Below, piece after piece: positions 7,366 through 15,419 of a DNA stretch of 64,000 bases (its first letter is position 1; each line of letters opens with the position of its first letter). The DNA is from Sphingomonadaceae bacterium. GTDB taxonomy: Bacteria > Pseudomonadota > Alphaproteobacteria > Sphingomonadales > Sphingomonadaceae. A model generated the notes under the pieces. The model saw only the letters and a program-made list of their open reading frames with translations. It was not told the origin of the DNA and did not search any database. Location: positions 17,026-81,025 of the forward strand of contig JANYGB010000037.1 in assembly GCA_025359445.1 (NCBI GenBank). Direction: 5' to 3'. Made by a program: the position numbers and the translations under genes.

Positions 7366-9036
7366 TCAGGAACACAATCCCTGCAAGTACCATTCGGGCG
7401 TTCCCCCACGCCCATCGGCGGCGTGGCCGTGGCGGTAGATCCAGTATCTCCGCCCGGCCGCGTCCTCGATCCGGTAGTAATCGCGCAGCCGCGCCGCGCC
7501 GCGCTCGCGCCACCATTCCGGCGCAATCCGCTCAGGCCCTTCGGCGCGCACAATTTCGTGCAAGCTCCCGCGCCAGCGAAACCGGCGCGGCAATCCGTCG
7601 GGACTGGCGTGGATCACCGCGATGAGTTCAGGCCGGTCCAGCAACTTGAGTGGACGGGCGTGGAAGGCGAGGCTTTCCTGCGCTGCGCGCCCCTGATCGA
7701 GCGGGGCGAGCCAGCGCTGGGCGCGTTCGGGCCAGTGACCTGCGACCGGCTCGGGGCGGCGTATCGCCCCTGCCCCCAATCGCACGCTCAGCCGGTCGAT
7801 GCAGGCCGCCAAGCTGGTCCCATGCGCTTCGGCGGCAGCTTCGAAATCGCGCTGGCTAAGCGCGAGCGGCTCGCACCACGACGCGGTTAGCCGGGCAAGT
7901 TCGATCCCGAACCCGGCGTCGATATCATCCAGCTTGGCCGCGAACAGCCGCGTGATGTGCGCCGCCGCGCGGGTGGCTGCGGCGAGTTCAAGCCGCCGCT
8001 GGATTACCTCGCCATCGACCTTCCACAGCGCCAGATCCAAGCGCCGCGCGCCCAGCGCCTGCCCTTCGAGCACGCGGACCATGTCATCGGCCAGATCGCC
8101 CAGTACCTGATCGAGCAAGGGGCGGTGGCGGATCGGCTCGAGCAAGCGGCGCTGGACCAGCGGCGGGGGCTGCGCGAGCACCGGCAGCAGCGGCTCGGGC
8201 ACTTTGCCGGTCAACTGGTCGAGCCGCACCAAGGGATTTGCGGCGGGCGCGCGGACCGAGCGGAACCGCCGCGCCAAAGCCTCGCGCGCCACCCCCGACA
8301 GCTCGCCAATCCGCTTGAGCCCGAGCCGGCGCAGCACCAGCAAGGTTGCGGGATCGAGCCGCAGGGCGGCGACGGGGAGTTCGTGAAGCGCGCCAAGATC
8401 CTCCCCCTCTGGGGGAGGTGGGCCGCCGAAGGCGGGTCGGTGGGGGCCTGTTTGCCGCCCCAGTCCCTCTCCGTCAGCCGCTGCGCGTCTGCCACCTCCC
8501 CCAAGGGGGGAGGCTCTTGAGAGCACCGCCCGCTCCGGCCCGTAATGCGCCAAGGCCCAGGCCGCGCCGGCGGTGGGGGCAATCGCCAGCCGTGCGGCGA
8601 AGCCCCGCGCCCCCAGCCGCTCAGCCGCATCGGCCAGCAGCATCTGCTCGCCGCCGAACAGGTGCGCCACCCCGGTCACATCGACCAGCAATCCGTCAGG
8701 CGGATCGAGCGCCGACCACGGCCCCCAGCGCTGCGCCCACAGCGCAAGGCTTTCCAGCAGCGCCAGGTCGCCCGCCGGGTCGGCTGGAGCAGCGGCCAGA
8801 TCGGGACACAGCGCGCGGGCATCGGTCAGCATCGTGCCGGGGCGCACCCCGGCATCGCGGGCAGCCGCGTTGACCGCAGTGATCCGCGGGCCGTGCGCGC
8901 TTTCCGAAATCAGCGCGACCGGATCGGCGCGCGGGCCTTCAGCCAGCTGCCAGCGATCGATCGCCAACCGCGCGCACCAGATCGCCATGATGCGGCGGGC
9001 TGGCCCATTCTGCGACAAGATGGGACTGTCCGTCAT
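7366..9036 (-). CDS. imuB: ImuB, Y-family polymerase homologue (non-catalytic)
   Basis: 556 residues from ATG 9036. ImuB is the beta-clamp-binding adaptor that brings DnaE2 and ImuA together in SOS mutagenesis. The Y-family fold begins at MAIWCARLAIDRW. The palm motif that reads SIDEA in active enzymes is LLVDVTGVAHLFGGE here, lacking the catalytic Glu as in other ImuB proteins. The C-terminus RDYYRIEDAAGRRYWIYRHG is characteristic of the family. ATG 9036 has GGAGAATGG upstream; ATG 8988, right at the first strand, is a possible alternative. The 5' end overlaps imuA by 98 bases. A palindromic repeat is inserted in frame at residues ~175-212, between GPERAVL and LHELPVAALRLD. Confidence 0.92.
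   Translation of the reverse strand: MTDSPILSQNGPARRIMAIWCARLAIDRWQLAEGPRADPVALISESAHGPRITAVNAAARDAGVRPGTMLTDARALCPDLAAAPADPAGDLALLESLALWAQRWGPWSALDPPDGLLVDVTGVAHLFGGEQMLLADAAERLGARGFAARLAIAPTAGAAWALAHYGPERAVLSRASPLGGGGRRAAADGEGLGRQTGPHRPAFGGPPPPEGEDLGALHELPVAALRLDPATLLVLRRLGLKRIGELSGVAREALARRFRSVRAPAANPLVRLDQLTGKVPEPLLPVLAQPPPLVQRRLLEPIRHRPLLDQVLGDLADDMVRVLEGQALGARRLDLALWKVDGEVIQRRLELAAATRAAAHITRLFAAKLDDIDAGFGIELARLTASWCEPLALSQRDFEAAAEAHGTSLAACIDRLSVRLGAGAIRRPEPVAGHWPERAQRWLAPLDQGRAAQESLAFHARPLKLLDRPELIAVIHASPDGLPRRFRWRGSLHEIVRAEGPERIAPEWWRERGAARLRDYYRIEDAAGRRYWIYRHGHAADGRGGTPEWYLQGLCS
8401..8513. repeat. palindromic repeat inserted in frame in imuB
   Basis: Inverted repeat with 21-base arms at 8401-8421 (CTCCCCCTCTGGGGGAGGTG core) and 8492-8512, two mismatches, ~70-base spacer. 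Each arm is itself partly palindromic (CTCCCCC/GGGGGAG). On the imuB strand it encodes a Gly/Pro/Arg-rich stretch (SPLGGGGRRAAADGEG, FGGPPPPEGED) unlike the flanking Y-family sequence. Its arms are unrelated to those of the dnaE2 repeats, so it is a different repeat family. Confidence 0.88.
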
Positions 9037-9706
9037 CGCGCAAAATCCATTCTCCGGGAGGGTGACTGCGCGCGCGGAACAGGTCCGCGTGCCACGCGGG
9101 CGCACCGGGCGCGGCGGGGTTCCAGCGCGGCGGGAGTGAGGGCGCAGCGGCTATCTGCCAGCGCTGGCGCGCCGAAGACAGATCGCGCGCGGCATCGAGC
9201 CGGACCAGCCACAGCGGCACCCCATGCACTTCGGCGACCAGGCTGAGCCGGCGCGAGGCGGTGAATGACAGCGCCTTGGGATTGCCTGCCACCTCGCCAA
9301 TCACGAACGCGAGGTCGCGGCAGCGCAGCCCTTCCTCCAGCGCAAACAGCGCGTCTTCCGGGCTCTTCGCGGCGACATGAAGCAAGCGGTGGCGCAAAGA
9401 CGCAGGCAGACCCGGGCGATAGGGCCGCCCGCTCAGCCGCAGCGCCGCCGCATCCTGCACCCACAGCCACGGGCGCTGATCGTCCTGCCCGGCTTGATCC
9501 AGCGCAAAGGCCAGCGCCAACCCCGCTCCGCTTGCCTCACGCGAGGAGGCGAACAGTTCGGCGTGGCGTACTTCCCCGGCGCCCGGACGCGGCAGCGGCT
9601 TGCTGCCGGACGCAGGGGTTCTTTTGGCTGAGGCAAGCCCGCTCCACCACGCCGTTTCACGGCCCGGTTTTTGTTCCAAAGGTGCCAGGTCCATCTGCAG
9701 AATCAC
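8939..9706 (-). CDS. imuA: ImuA, SOS mutagenesis accessory protein
   Basis: 255 residues from GTG 9706. ImuA is a degenerate RecA-like protein that works with ImuB and DnaE2 in damage-induced mutagenesis. Seen here: an N-terminal ~30-residue segment, RecA-like core stretches (LAFALDQAGQDDQRPWLWVQD, RCRDLAFVIGEVAGNPKALS, ASRRLSLVAEVHGVPLWLVR), and a C-terminus with WHADLFRARSHPPGEWILR, typical of alphaproteobacterial ImuA. No intact Walker A is visible, as expected for the family. The GTG lies six bases downstream of a LexA box. The gene overlaps imuB by 98 bases, implying translational coupling. Confidence 0.88.
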   Translation of the reverse strand: MILQMDLAPLEQKPGRETAWWSGLASAKRTPASGSKPLPRPGAGEVRHAELFASSREASGAGLALAFALDQAGQDDQRPWLWVQDAAALRLSGRPYRPGLPASLRHRLLHVAAKSPEDALFALEEGLRCRDLAFVIGEVAGNPKALSFTASRRLSLVAEVHGVPLWLVRLDAARDLSSARQRWQIAAAPSLPPRWNPAAPGAPAWHADLFRARSHPPGEWILRDDGQSHLVAEWASPPHHGDLVRAVGDRSLAAG

Positions 9707-9712
9707 TCCAAT

Positions 9713-9727
9713 GTTCTATTTATGTTC
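9713..9727 (-). promoter_or_regulatory. LexA (SOS) box upstream of imuA-imuB
   Basis: GTTC (9713-9716), TATTTAT, GTTC (9724-9727): a perfect GTTC-N7-GTTC LexA operator just upstream of the imuA GTG at 9706. Together with the box at 6304-6318 it places both halves of the mutagenesis cassette under direct SOS control. Confidence 0.92.
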
Positions 9728-9852
9728 TCATAACGCTCGATCTGCAATCTGGTTTCGCGATTCCTCCCCGGCTGAATTGCCAAGGCCCGCCGCAATCGCG
9801 GAACCGGGCGCTTCGCCGAACGTTGACCGGGTACCCATTCAGGAGTCAGATC

Positions 9853-10329
9853 ATGAAGTACGACCAAGGCCACCCCGAGGAACTGAAGGAAAAATTCTGG
9901 AAGACGCTGAGCGATTCACCGATCGTGATGCTCCAGCTCGATGCCGATGCTGACAGCGCAGCGCCGATGACCGCACAGCTCGACAAGGATGCCCATCACG
10001 CGATCTGGTTCTTCACCGGCCACGACAACCGCTTTGCCGCGCAGGGCCCGGCCACCGTCACTTACAGCAGCAAGGGCCACGATTTGTTTGCACGGTTTGC
10101 CGGTACCCTCACCGAGGAAACCGATACGGCATGCAAGGACGCGCTGTGGAACAACTTCGTCGCGGCGTGGTTCCCCGAAGGCAAGGCCAGCGCGCTGTTG
10201 CTGCGGATGGACCTGGGCGAGGCATCAATCTGGTCCAGCGAAATGGGCACGATCAACACTGCCAAGATGATGCTCGGCATGAACGTGCGCGATGACATGA
10301 AGGGCGGCTATGCCGAAGTGACGCTGTAA
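9853..10329 (+). CDS. pyridoxamine 5'-phosphate oxidase-family general stress protein
   Basis: 158 residues. It matches the split-barrel flavin-binding family often annotated general stress protein 26: KFWKTLSDSPIVMLQLD, PMTAQLDKDAHHAIWFFTG, ATVTYSSKGHDLFARFAGTL and WNNFVAAWFPEGK are all in order. Members bind FMN or related cofactors; the reaction is not established. ATG 9853 has AGGAG at 9841-9845. It is transcribed divergently from imuA (145 bases apart). A strong terminator follows at 10353-10386. Confidence 0.88.
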   Translation: MKYDQGHPEELKEKFWKTLSDSPIVMLQLDADADSAAPMTAQLDKDAHHAIWFFTGHDNRFAAQGPATVTYSSKGHDLFARFAGTLTEETDTACKDALWNNFVAAWFPEGKASALLLRMDLGEASIWSSEMGTINTAKMMLGMNVRDDMKGGYAEVTL

Positions 10330-10352
10330 GCTGACGCCAATCCGCTCCAAAC

Positions 10353-10386
10353 AAAACGGGCCGCCCCGGCAGGGACGGCCCGTTTT
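10353..10386. terminator. bidirectional rho-independent terminator
   Basis: Stem AAAACGGGCCG (10353-10363) pairs with CGGCCCGTTTT (10376-10386) around a 12-base loop, with A-run and T-run flanks, so it can work on both strands. It sits between the convergent stress-protein and permease genes. Confidence 0.9.
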
Positions 10387-10409
10387 TGTTACGCCATTAG
10401 CCCAGCGGC

Positions 10410-11966
10410 TTAATTGACACCCTGCGCTGGCGGCAGATCGTCATCGGCCTCATGCACCTCGACCAGGCCGCGCCCGACATGGCTGGTCCGGTAGCCATAG
10501 AGGTAATAGATCGCGAGCCCGATCCCGCCCCAGATCGGCAACACCAGCATAGCGGCAGTCGGCAAGTTGAAGAACAGGAACACGCAGCCGGCAATCGTCG
10601 CCGGGCCGATCAGCCACAAAACCGGAGTGCGAAACGTGCGCGGGAAATTCGGCGCGGTCTTGCGCAGCATCATCACCGCGATTGCCACCATCATGAACGC
10701 ATAGAGCGTCCCGGCATTGGCAATATCGGCCAGCTGCCCAACCGGCAGGAACGCCGCCGCCACCGCCGTGGCGATCCCGGTCAGGAACGTAACGACATAC
10801 GGCGTCTTCCACTTGGGATGGACCTTGGCGAGGACTTCGGGCAGCAAGCCGTCACGCGCCATCACGAAGAAGATGCGGGTCTGGCCGAACAGCAGGATCA
10901 GGATCACCGAAGGCAATGCGATGAACGCGGCATAGCCCAGCATATTGCCAACGGTGCCAAACCCGATCTGGCGGAGCACATGCGCCAGCGCCTCTTTCGA
11001 ACAGACCAGCATATCCGCATATTGCGGCAGCGCACATTGCCGCGCGAGCTCTTCCGAACCAGCTGGGAACGGCACGCCGCCTGGCCCCATGATCGGCTGA
11101 CCGCCAATCGTGCCGACCGCACCGGCGGCCACCAGCATGTAAAACACGGTGCAGAACAGCAGGCTGCCGATCAGCCCGATCGGCACGTTGCGCTGCGGAT
11201 TCTTGGTTTCCTCGGCGGCGGTCGAAACCGCATCGAAGCCCACGTAAGCAAAGAAAATCGTCGCCGCTGCGCCTACTGCGCCAACCCCGGTGCCAAAGCC
11301 GCCGAACACCCCGGCCGGCAGGAACGGATTGAAGTTGGCGGTATCGACCTTGGGCAACGTCAGGAACATGAACGCCGTCAGCGCGGTAACCTTGATCAGC
11401 ACCAACGCGGCGTTGACCCGGGCACTTTCGGTGGTGCCGATCATCAGCAGCCAAGTCACCAGCAGCGCAATCACGGCGGCGGGCAAATTGATCACCCCGC
11501 CGGGCGATCCGCCCAGCGCCAGCGGCCCGGCCACCATCCACGCGGGCAGATGTATCCCGAAGGTATGTTCAAGGATGGTTCCGGTAAAATAGCCCGACCA
11601 GCCAACCGACACCGCCGAGGCCGCGACCGCATATTCGAGCACCAGCGCCCAGCCGACCGTCCAGGCCAGTAGCTCGCCCATCGTCGCATAAGTGTAGGTA
11701 TAAGCCGACCCAGCGACCGGGATCATCGAGGCAATCTCGGAATAGCACAGCGCGGCGACGATGCAGATCGCCCCGGCAATCGCGAAGGCCAGCATCAGCC
11801 CCGGTCCAGCCTTTTGCGCGCCAGCGGCGGTCAGCACGAAAATGCCGGTCCCGATTACGCAGCCGATCCCGAACAGGGTCAACTGGAAGGCACCAAGCGT
11901 GCGATGAAGCGATTTCTTTTCCGCGGTTGCCATAATGGCTTCCAGCGATTTGACCCGACCGAACAT
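10410..11966 (-). CDS. APC-superfamily amino acid permease
   Basis: 518 residues from ATG 11966, about 12 membrane segments. It imports (possibly exchanges) amino acids; closest in look to the cationic amino acid transporter branch. Hallmarks: first helix FGIGCVIGTGIFVLTAAGAQ, the conserved GPGLMLAFAIAG, SEIASMIPVAGSAYTYTYATMGE, helix 6 FFAYVGFDAVSTAAEETKNP and the loop RNVPIGLIGSL. I preferred ATG 11966 (GGGG nearby) to the start at 11993. It lies alone, convergent with the stress-protein gene and divergent from panB. Substrate is not determinable from sequence. Confidence 0.9.
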   Translation of the reverse strand: MFGRVKSLEAIMATAEKKSLHRTLGAFQLTLFGIGCVIGTGIFVLTAAGAQKAGPGLMLAFAIAGAICIVAALCYSEIASMIPVAGSAYTYTYATMGELLAWTVGWALVLEYAVAASAVSVGWSGYFTGTILEHTFGIHLPAWMVAGPLALGGSPGGVINLPAAVIALLVTWLLMIGTTESARVNAALVLIKVTALTAFMFLTLPKVDTANFNPFLPAGVFGGFGTGVGAVGAAATIFFAYVGFDAVSTAAEETKNPQRNVPIGLIGSLLFCTVFYMLVAAGAVGTIGGQPIMGPGGVPFPAGSEELARQCALPQYADMLVCSKEALAHVLRQIGFGTVGNMLGYAAFIALPSVILILLFGQTRIFFVMARDGLLPEVLAKVHPKWKTPYVVTFLTGIATAVAAAFLPVGQLADIANAGTLYAFMMVAIAVMMLRKTAPNFPRTFRTPVLWLIGPATIAGCVFLFFNLPTAAMLVLPIWGGIGLAIYYLYGYRTSHVGRGLVEVHEADDDLPPAQGVN

Positions 11967-12103
11967 ACGTACCCCTAAACTTCTGACTGGCACGCAAGGC
12001 GTGCCCGAATGGTTGCTGGCGGGGAAGCTAACGCCAAGCCGCGCATTGGCAAGGGCAAATCCCCGCCCTTCCCCAGCCGCGCACGCTCGGCTAAGGCGCG
12101 AGG

Positions 12104-12973
12104 ATGTCCACGACCTTTCAGCTCGACACCGCGACCAGCCGGTCCCACCCCACGCCCACCCCGCTGCGCCGCGTCACCATCCCGGCGATCCGCCAGCGCA
12201 AGGTGGACGGGGTCACTGCCGAACCGCTGGTGATGCTGACCGCGTACACCGCCCGGCAAGCGCAGCTGCTTGATGAGCATTGCGATCTGATCCTGTGCGG
12301 GGATTCGCTCGGCCAAGTGATCTATGGCTTGCCCTCCAGCCTGCAAGTCACGCTCGAGATGATGATCGCGCATGGCGGGGCCGTGGTGCGCGGTTCGTAT
12401 CATGCCGCCGTTGTCATCGACCTACCCTTCGGCAGTTATGAAGCATCGCCGCAGCAGGCGTTCACCAACGCTGCGCGAGTTATGGCGGAAACCGGCGCCA
12501 GTTCGGTCAAGCTCGAAGGCGGCGCAGCGATGGCCGAGACGGTCGCCTTCCTGACCCAACGCGGGATCCCGGTGATGGGCCACGTCGGGCTGACCCCGCA
12601 GGCGGTCAACGTGCTGGGCGGGTACAACGCGCGCGGGCGCAGCGATGTGGAAGCCAAGAAGATCGTCGCCGATGCGCAAGCGCTGTCCGATGCCGGGGCC
12701 TATGCCATCGTGATCGAAGGCGTGGTCGAACCGATCGCGATTGCGGCGACCAAGGCGGTTTCATGCCTGACCATCGGGATCGGTGCTTCGGCGCAATGTG
12801 ATGGGCAAGTACTGGTGACCGAAGACATGATGGGAATGTTCGAACGTGTCCCCCGCTTCGTCAAACGCTATGGTGAGATGGCGGAGACCATCTCGGCGGC
12901 GGTCGCGCAGTATGCTGCCGAAGTACGGGATCGCAGCTTCCCCGGCACCGAACAAACCTACCAGCCGAAATAA
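12104..12973 (+). CDS. panB: 3-methyl-2-oxobutanoate hydroxymethyltransferase PanB
   Basis: 289 residues. PanB adds a hydroxymethyl group from 5,10-methylene-THF to alpha-ketoisovalerate, making ketopantoate, the first committed step to pantothenate and CoA. Family signatures in order: [27 protein letters not shown], metal-binding Asp and Glu in [11 protein letters not shown] and [21 protein letters not shown], and IVIEGVVEP. An N-terminal Ser/Thr/Pro-rich stretch of ~25 residues precedes the core. The gene is not next to panC or panD here; the DUF475 gene follows 11 bases later. Confidence 0.95.
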   Translation: MSTTFQLDTATSRSHPTPTPLRRVTIPAIRQRKVDGVTAEPLVMLTAYTARQAQLLDEHCDLILCGDSLGQVIYGLPSSLQVTLEMMIAHGGAVVRGSYHAAVVIDLPFGSYEASPQQAFTNAARVMAETGASSVKLEGGAAMAETVAFLTQRGIPVMGHVGLTPQAVNVLGGYNARGRSDVEAKKIVADAQALSDAGAYAIVIEGVVEPIAIAATKAVSCLTIGIGASAQCDGQVLVTEDMMGMFERVPRFVKRYGEMAETISAAVAQYAAEVRDRSFPGTEQTYQPK

Positions 12974-12984
12974 CGGAACCCGTC

Positions 12985-14067
12985 ATGCTGCGCTATTTCA
13001 GAGGTTCGTTCATATTTACGGCTGTGTGCCTGGTGCTTGCCGCCTGGCTCGGCTGGAGCCGTACGGGCACAATCGGTGGCGCGCTTGAGGTCTTGTGGAT
13101 CGTTGCAATACTTGCCGTGCTCGAAATCTCGCTGTCCTTCGATAACGCGGTGGTCAACGCCTCGGTGCTCGAAGGCCAGGAAGAGATTTGGCGCAAACGC
13201 TTCCTCACCTGGGGCATGATTATCGCGGTGTTCGGGATGCGGATCGTGTTTCCGCTCGCAATCGTGGCCGTAGCCGCGGGCATCGGACCGATCGATGCGC
13301 TGCGGTTGTCGCTCCAGCAACCCGAAGAATACGAACGCATCGTCAGCAGCGCGCACCTCTCCATCGCCGGGTTCGGCGGTACCTTCCTGGCAATGGTCGG
13401 GATCAAGTTCTTCTTCGACAGCGACAAGCACGTCCACTGGATCGGTACGATCGAAAAACGGCTCGCCCGGTTTGGCGAGATTGACGCTTTCGGGCTGGCG
13501 TTGTTGCTGCTGGTGCTGCTGGGCTTTGCCCGCTTGCTCGATGATGGCGCGGCGCGGCAATTTATCCAGGCGGGCATCCTGGGCGTTGCAGCCTTCGTCA
13601 CGGTCGAGGCGATTGGCCACTGGCTCGAGCGGAGTAATATCGGCGGCGGGCGTAGCGGACTTGGCGGGTTCATCTACCTCAACGTGCTCGATGCTTCGTT
13701 CAGTTTCGATGGCGTGATCGGTGCCTTCGCGCTGTCCAACAATATGCTGGTGATTGCGCTGGGCCTGTCGATCGGGGCGATGTTTGTCCGGTCGTTGACG
13801 ATCATGCTGGTTGAGAAAGGTTCGCTCGCCGAATACCGCTATCTGGAGCACGGCGCGTTCTGGGCGATCCTTGCGCTGGCCGGCATCTTGCTGGCATCGT
13901 CGAGCTATCAGATTTCCGAGACCGTCACCGGCCTTATTGGCGGGGTGATGATTGCGGCGTCGCTGTTGTGGTCGATCCGCCGCAACCGTAAATTGGCGAC
14001 CCAGCACCGATCCGAGGCGGCGAAGCAAGCCGCCAAAACCCGCGCTACCAACACGTCAGCGCGCTGA
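12985..14067 (+). CDS. DUF475 (TerC-like) integral membrane protein
   Basis: 360 residues with about nine hydrophobic segments. It matches the DUF475 branch of the TerC/LysE-like membrane proteins: acidic motif LEISLSFDNAVVNASVL in helix 2, repeated as LDASFSFDGVIGAFALSNN later, the pattern expected of a paired metal-binding transporter. TerC relatives have been linked to tellurite resistance and Mn/Ca export; no function is proven for DUF475. It starts 11 bases after panB and may share its transcript. The 3' end overlaps the convergent SBF-like gene by 12 bases. Confidence 0.85.
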   Translation: MLRYFRGSFIFTAVCLVLAAWLGWSRTGTIGGALEVLWIVAILAVLEISLSFDNAVVNASVLEGQEEIWRKRFLTWGMIIAVFGMRIVFPLAIVAVAAGIGPIDALRLSLQQPEEYERIVSSAHLSIAGFGGTFLAMVGIKFFFDSDKHVHWIGTIEKRLARFGEIDAFGLALLLLVLLGFARLLDDGAARQFIQAGILGVAAFVTVEAIGHWLERSNIGGGRSGLGGFIYLNVLDASFSFDGVIGAFALSNNMLVIALGLSIGAMFVRSLTIMLVEKGSLAEYRYLEHGAFWAILALAGILLASSSYQISETVTGLIGGVMIAASLLWSIRRNRKLATQHRSEAAKQAAKTRATNTSAR

Positions 14068-15006
14068 GGCTAGCCGCGCGGCCAACGGCGCGGCGAGCAC
14101 CAGCTGGGCGAGGTGATACAGCAGGATCGGCAGCAGCACGACCCCGGCCACGGCTGGCGGAAACAGCACCGATGCGAGCGACGCGCCCATCGCGATACTT
14201 TTTTGCGCCCCGGCAAACAGCATCGTTATCCGGTTGGGCCGATCAAGTTTGAGCATCCCGCCCAGCAGCCACGCCCCGCCGTGGGCAATCGCCAGCAGCA
14301 CCGCAGTGCCGCCCGCCAGCCACAGCCAGCCGGGGCCATCAACCTTGGTCCAGAACCGCTGCTCGACCGCGCCCGAAAAGGCGACATAGACCGCAATTGC
14401 AATCGAAGCGCGATCAAACCAGGTCGCGAGCTGGCGATGGTCGCGCACCCATCCACCGAGCCATCCTTGTGCGATCTGTCCCAACACGAATGGGACCAGC
14501 AGGATGCCCACCACTTTGAGTAATCCGTCGGTATGGAGCCCCCCGCCCTGCCCTCCGGCGAGCCACGAAAACAGCGGCGCAGTGATGAACACCCCCAGCA
14601 CGTTGAGCAAAGCCGCCGCGACTACCGAACTCGCCACGTTGCCGCCCGCCAGCGAGGAATAGGCAGTCGCCGATTGCACGGTTGAGGGCAGAAAACCAAG
14701 ATAGAGGAACCCCAGCGCAAGCAAGGGCGGCATCCATCCGCTGCCCAGTTGCCAGACCAGCCACCCTGCCAACGCCATTGCCCCAAAGGACCACGCAATC
14801 AACGGGTAGAGCAGCCGGTGATTGGTTAGCCCGGCCATGACTTCGTGGCGGGGCAAGCGCAGACCATTGAGGAAGAACAGCAGAAACACCGCCGCGTTGG
14901 AGACATACTGCGCGATCTCGCGCCATGCCCCCTGCACCGGCAGCACGAAGGCCAGCAGGATCGCGACCACCAGCAGCCGCACCATCGGATCTATCTTCGA
15001 TAGCAC
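14056..15006 (-). CDS. bile acid:sodium symporter-like membrane protein (SBF-like, YfeH type)
   Basis: 316 residues, about ten membrane segments. Family features: FFLNGLRLPRHEVMAGLTNHRLL, LALGFLYLGFLPSTVQSATAYSSLAGGNV (the conserved crossing region) and FAGAQKSIAMGASLASVLFP. These match the SBF-like family, related to bile acid/Na+ and arsenite (ACR3) carriers. The transported substrate is unknown. The gene converges on the DUF475 gene with a 12-base overlap; upstream lies a repeat-rich 413-base gap. Confidence 0.85.
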   Translation of the reverse strand: MLSKIDPMVRLLVVAILLAFVLPVQGAWREIAQYVSNAAVFLLFFLNGLRLPRHEVMAGLTNHRLLYPLIAWSFGAMALAGWLVWQLGSGWMPPLLALGFLYLGFLPSTVQSATAYSSLAGGNVASSVVAAALLNVLGVFITAPLFSWLAGGQGGGLHTDGLLKVVGILLVPFVLGQIAQGWLGGWVRDHRQLATWFDRASIAIAVYVAFSGAVEQRFWTKVDGPGWLWLAGGTAVLLAIAHGGAWLLGGMLKLDRPNRITMLFAGAQKSIAMGASLASVLFPPAVAGVVLLPILLYHLAQLVLAAPLAARLASAR

Positions 15007-15419
15007 CGCGTTCCCCCTATTCGCCTACCTTGAGCCTGTCGAAGCCTGTCCTGAGCGCCTAGTCGAAGGAGGCTGTCCTTTGCTTCGTGCCGCATTCGTA
15101 ACCTCAAAGACAAGGACAATCCTTCGACAAGCTCAGGATGAGCGGATTGGAGACGATATGGCCACAACTCGACGTTCGATTTTCCTACACTCACGGCTTT
15201 TGATATGACCTGCGCATGCAGTCAGAAAAGCGCCTCTTTCGTCCCGATCCCCGCTCGTCCGAGCTGGTCGAAGCACCATCGTGCGGACGCCAAACAATCG
15301 CAGCATGCAGAGGCTTCGACAGGCTCAGCCTGAGCGAATTTTTTTAAAGCGTTTCGCAAAAATCGAAACCGCCCAGCACGCGTTAAGTGTGACCTTAGTG
15401 TGACCTTAGGCCCGCGCAA
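15007..15419. repeat. 413-base gene-free region with three TTCGACAGGCTCAG repeats and a tandem 11-mer
   Basis: No convincing gene. Three related repeats occur: 15031-15057 (TGAGCCTGTCGAAGCC orientation), 15122-15143 (CTTCGACAAGCTCAGGATGA) and 15313-15336 (GCTTCGACAGGCTCAGCC). The first is inverted relative to the other two. The same core recurs twice inside the E2 gene at 44079-44173. At 15386-15407 AGTGTGACCTT is repeated twice head to tail, just downstream of the CoA-transferase gene. The region also contains the promoter side of the SBF-like gene. Confidence 0.8.
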
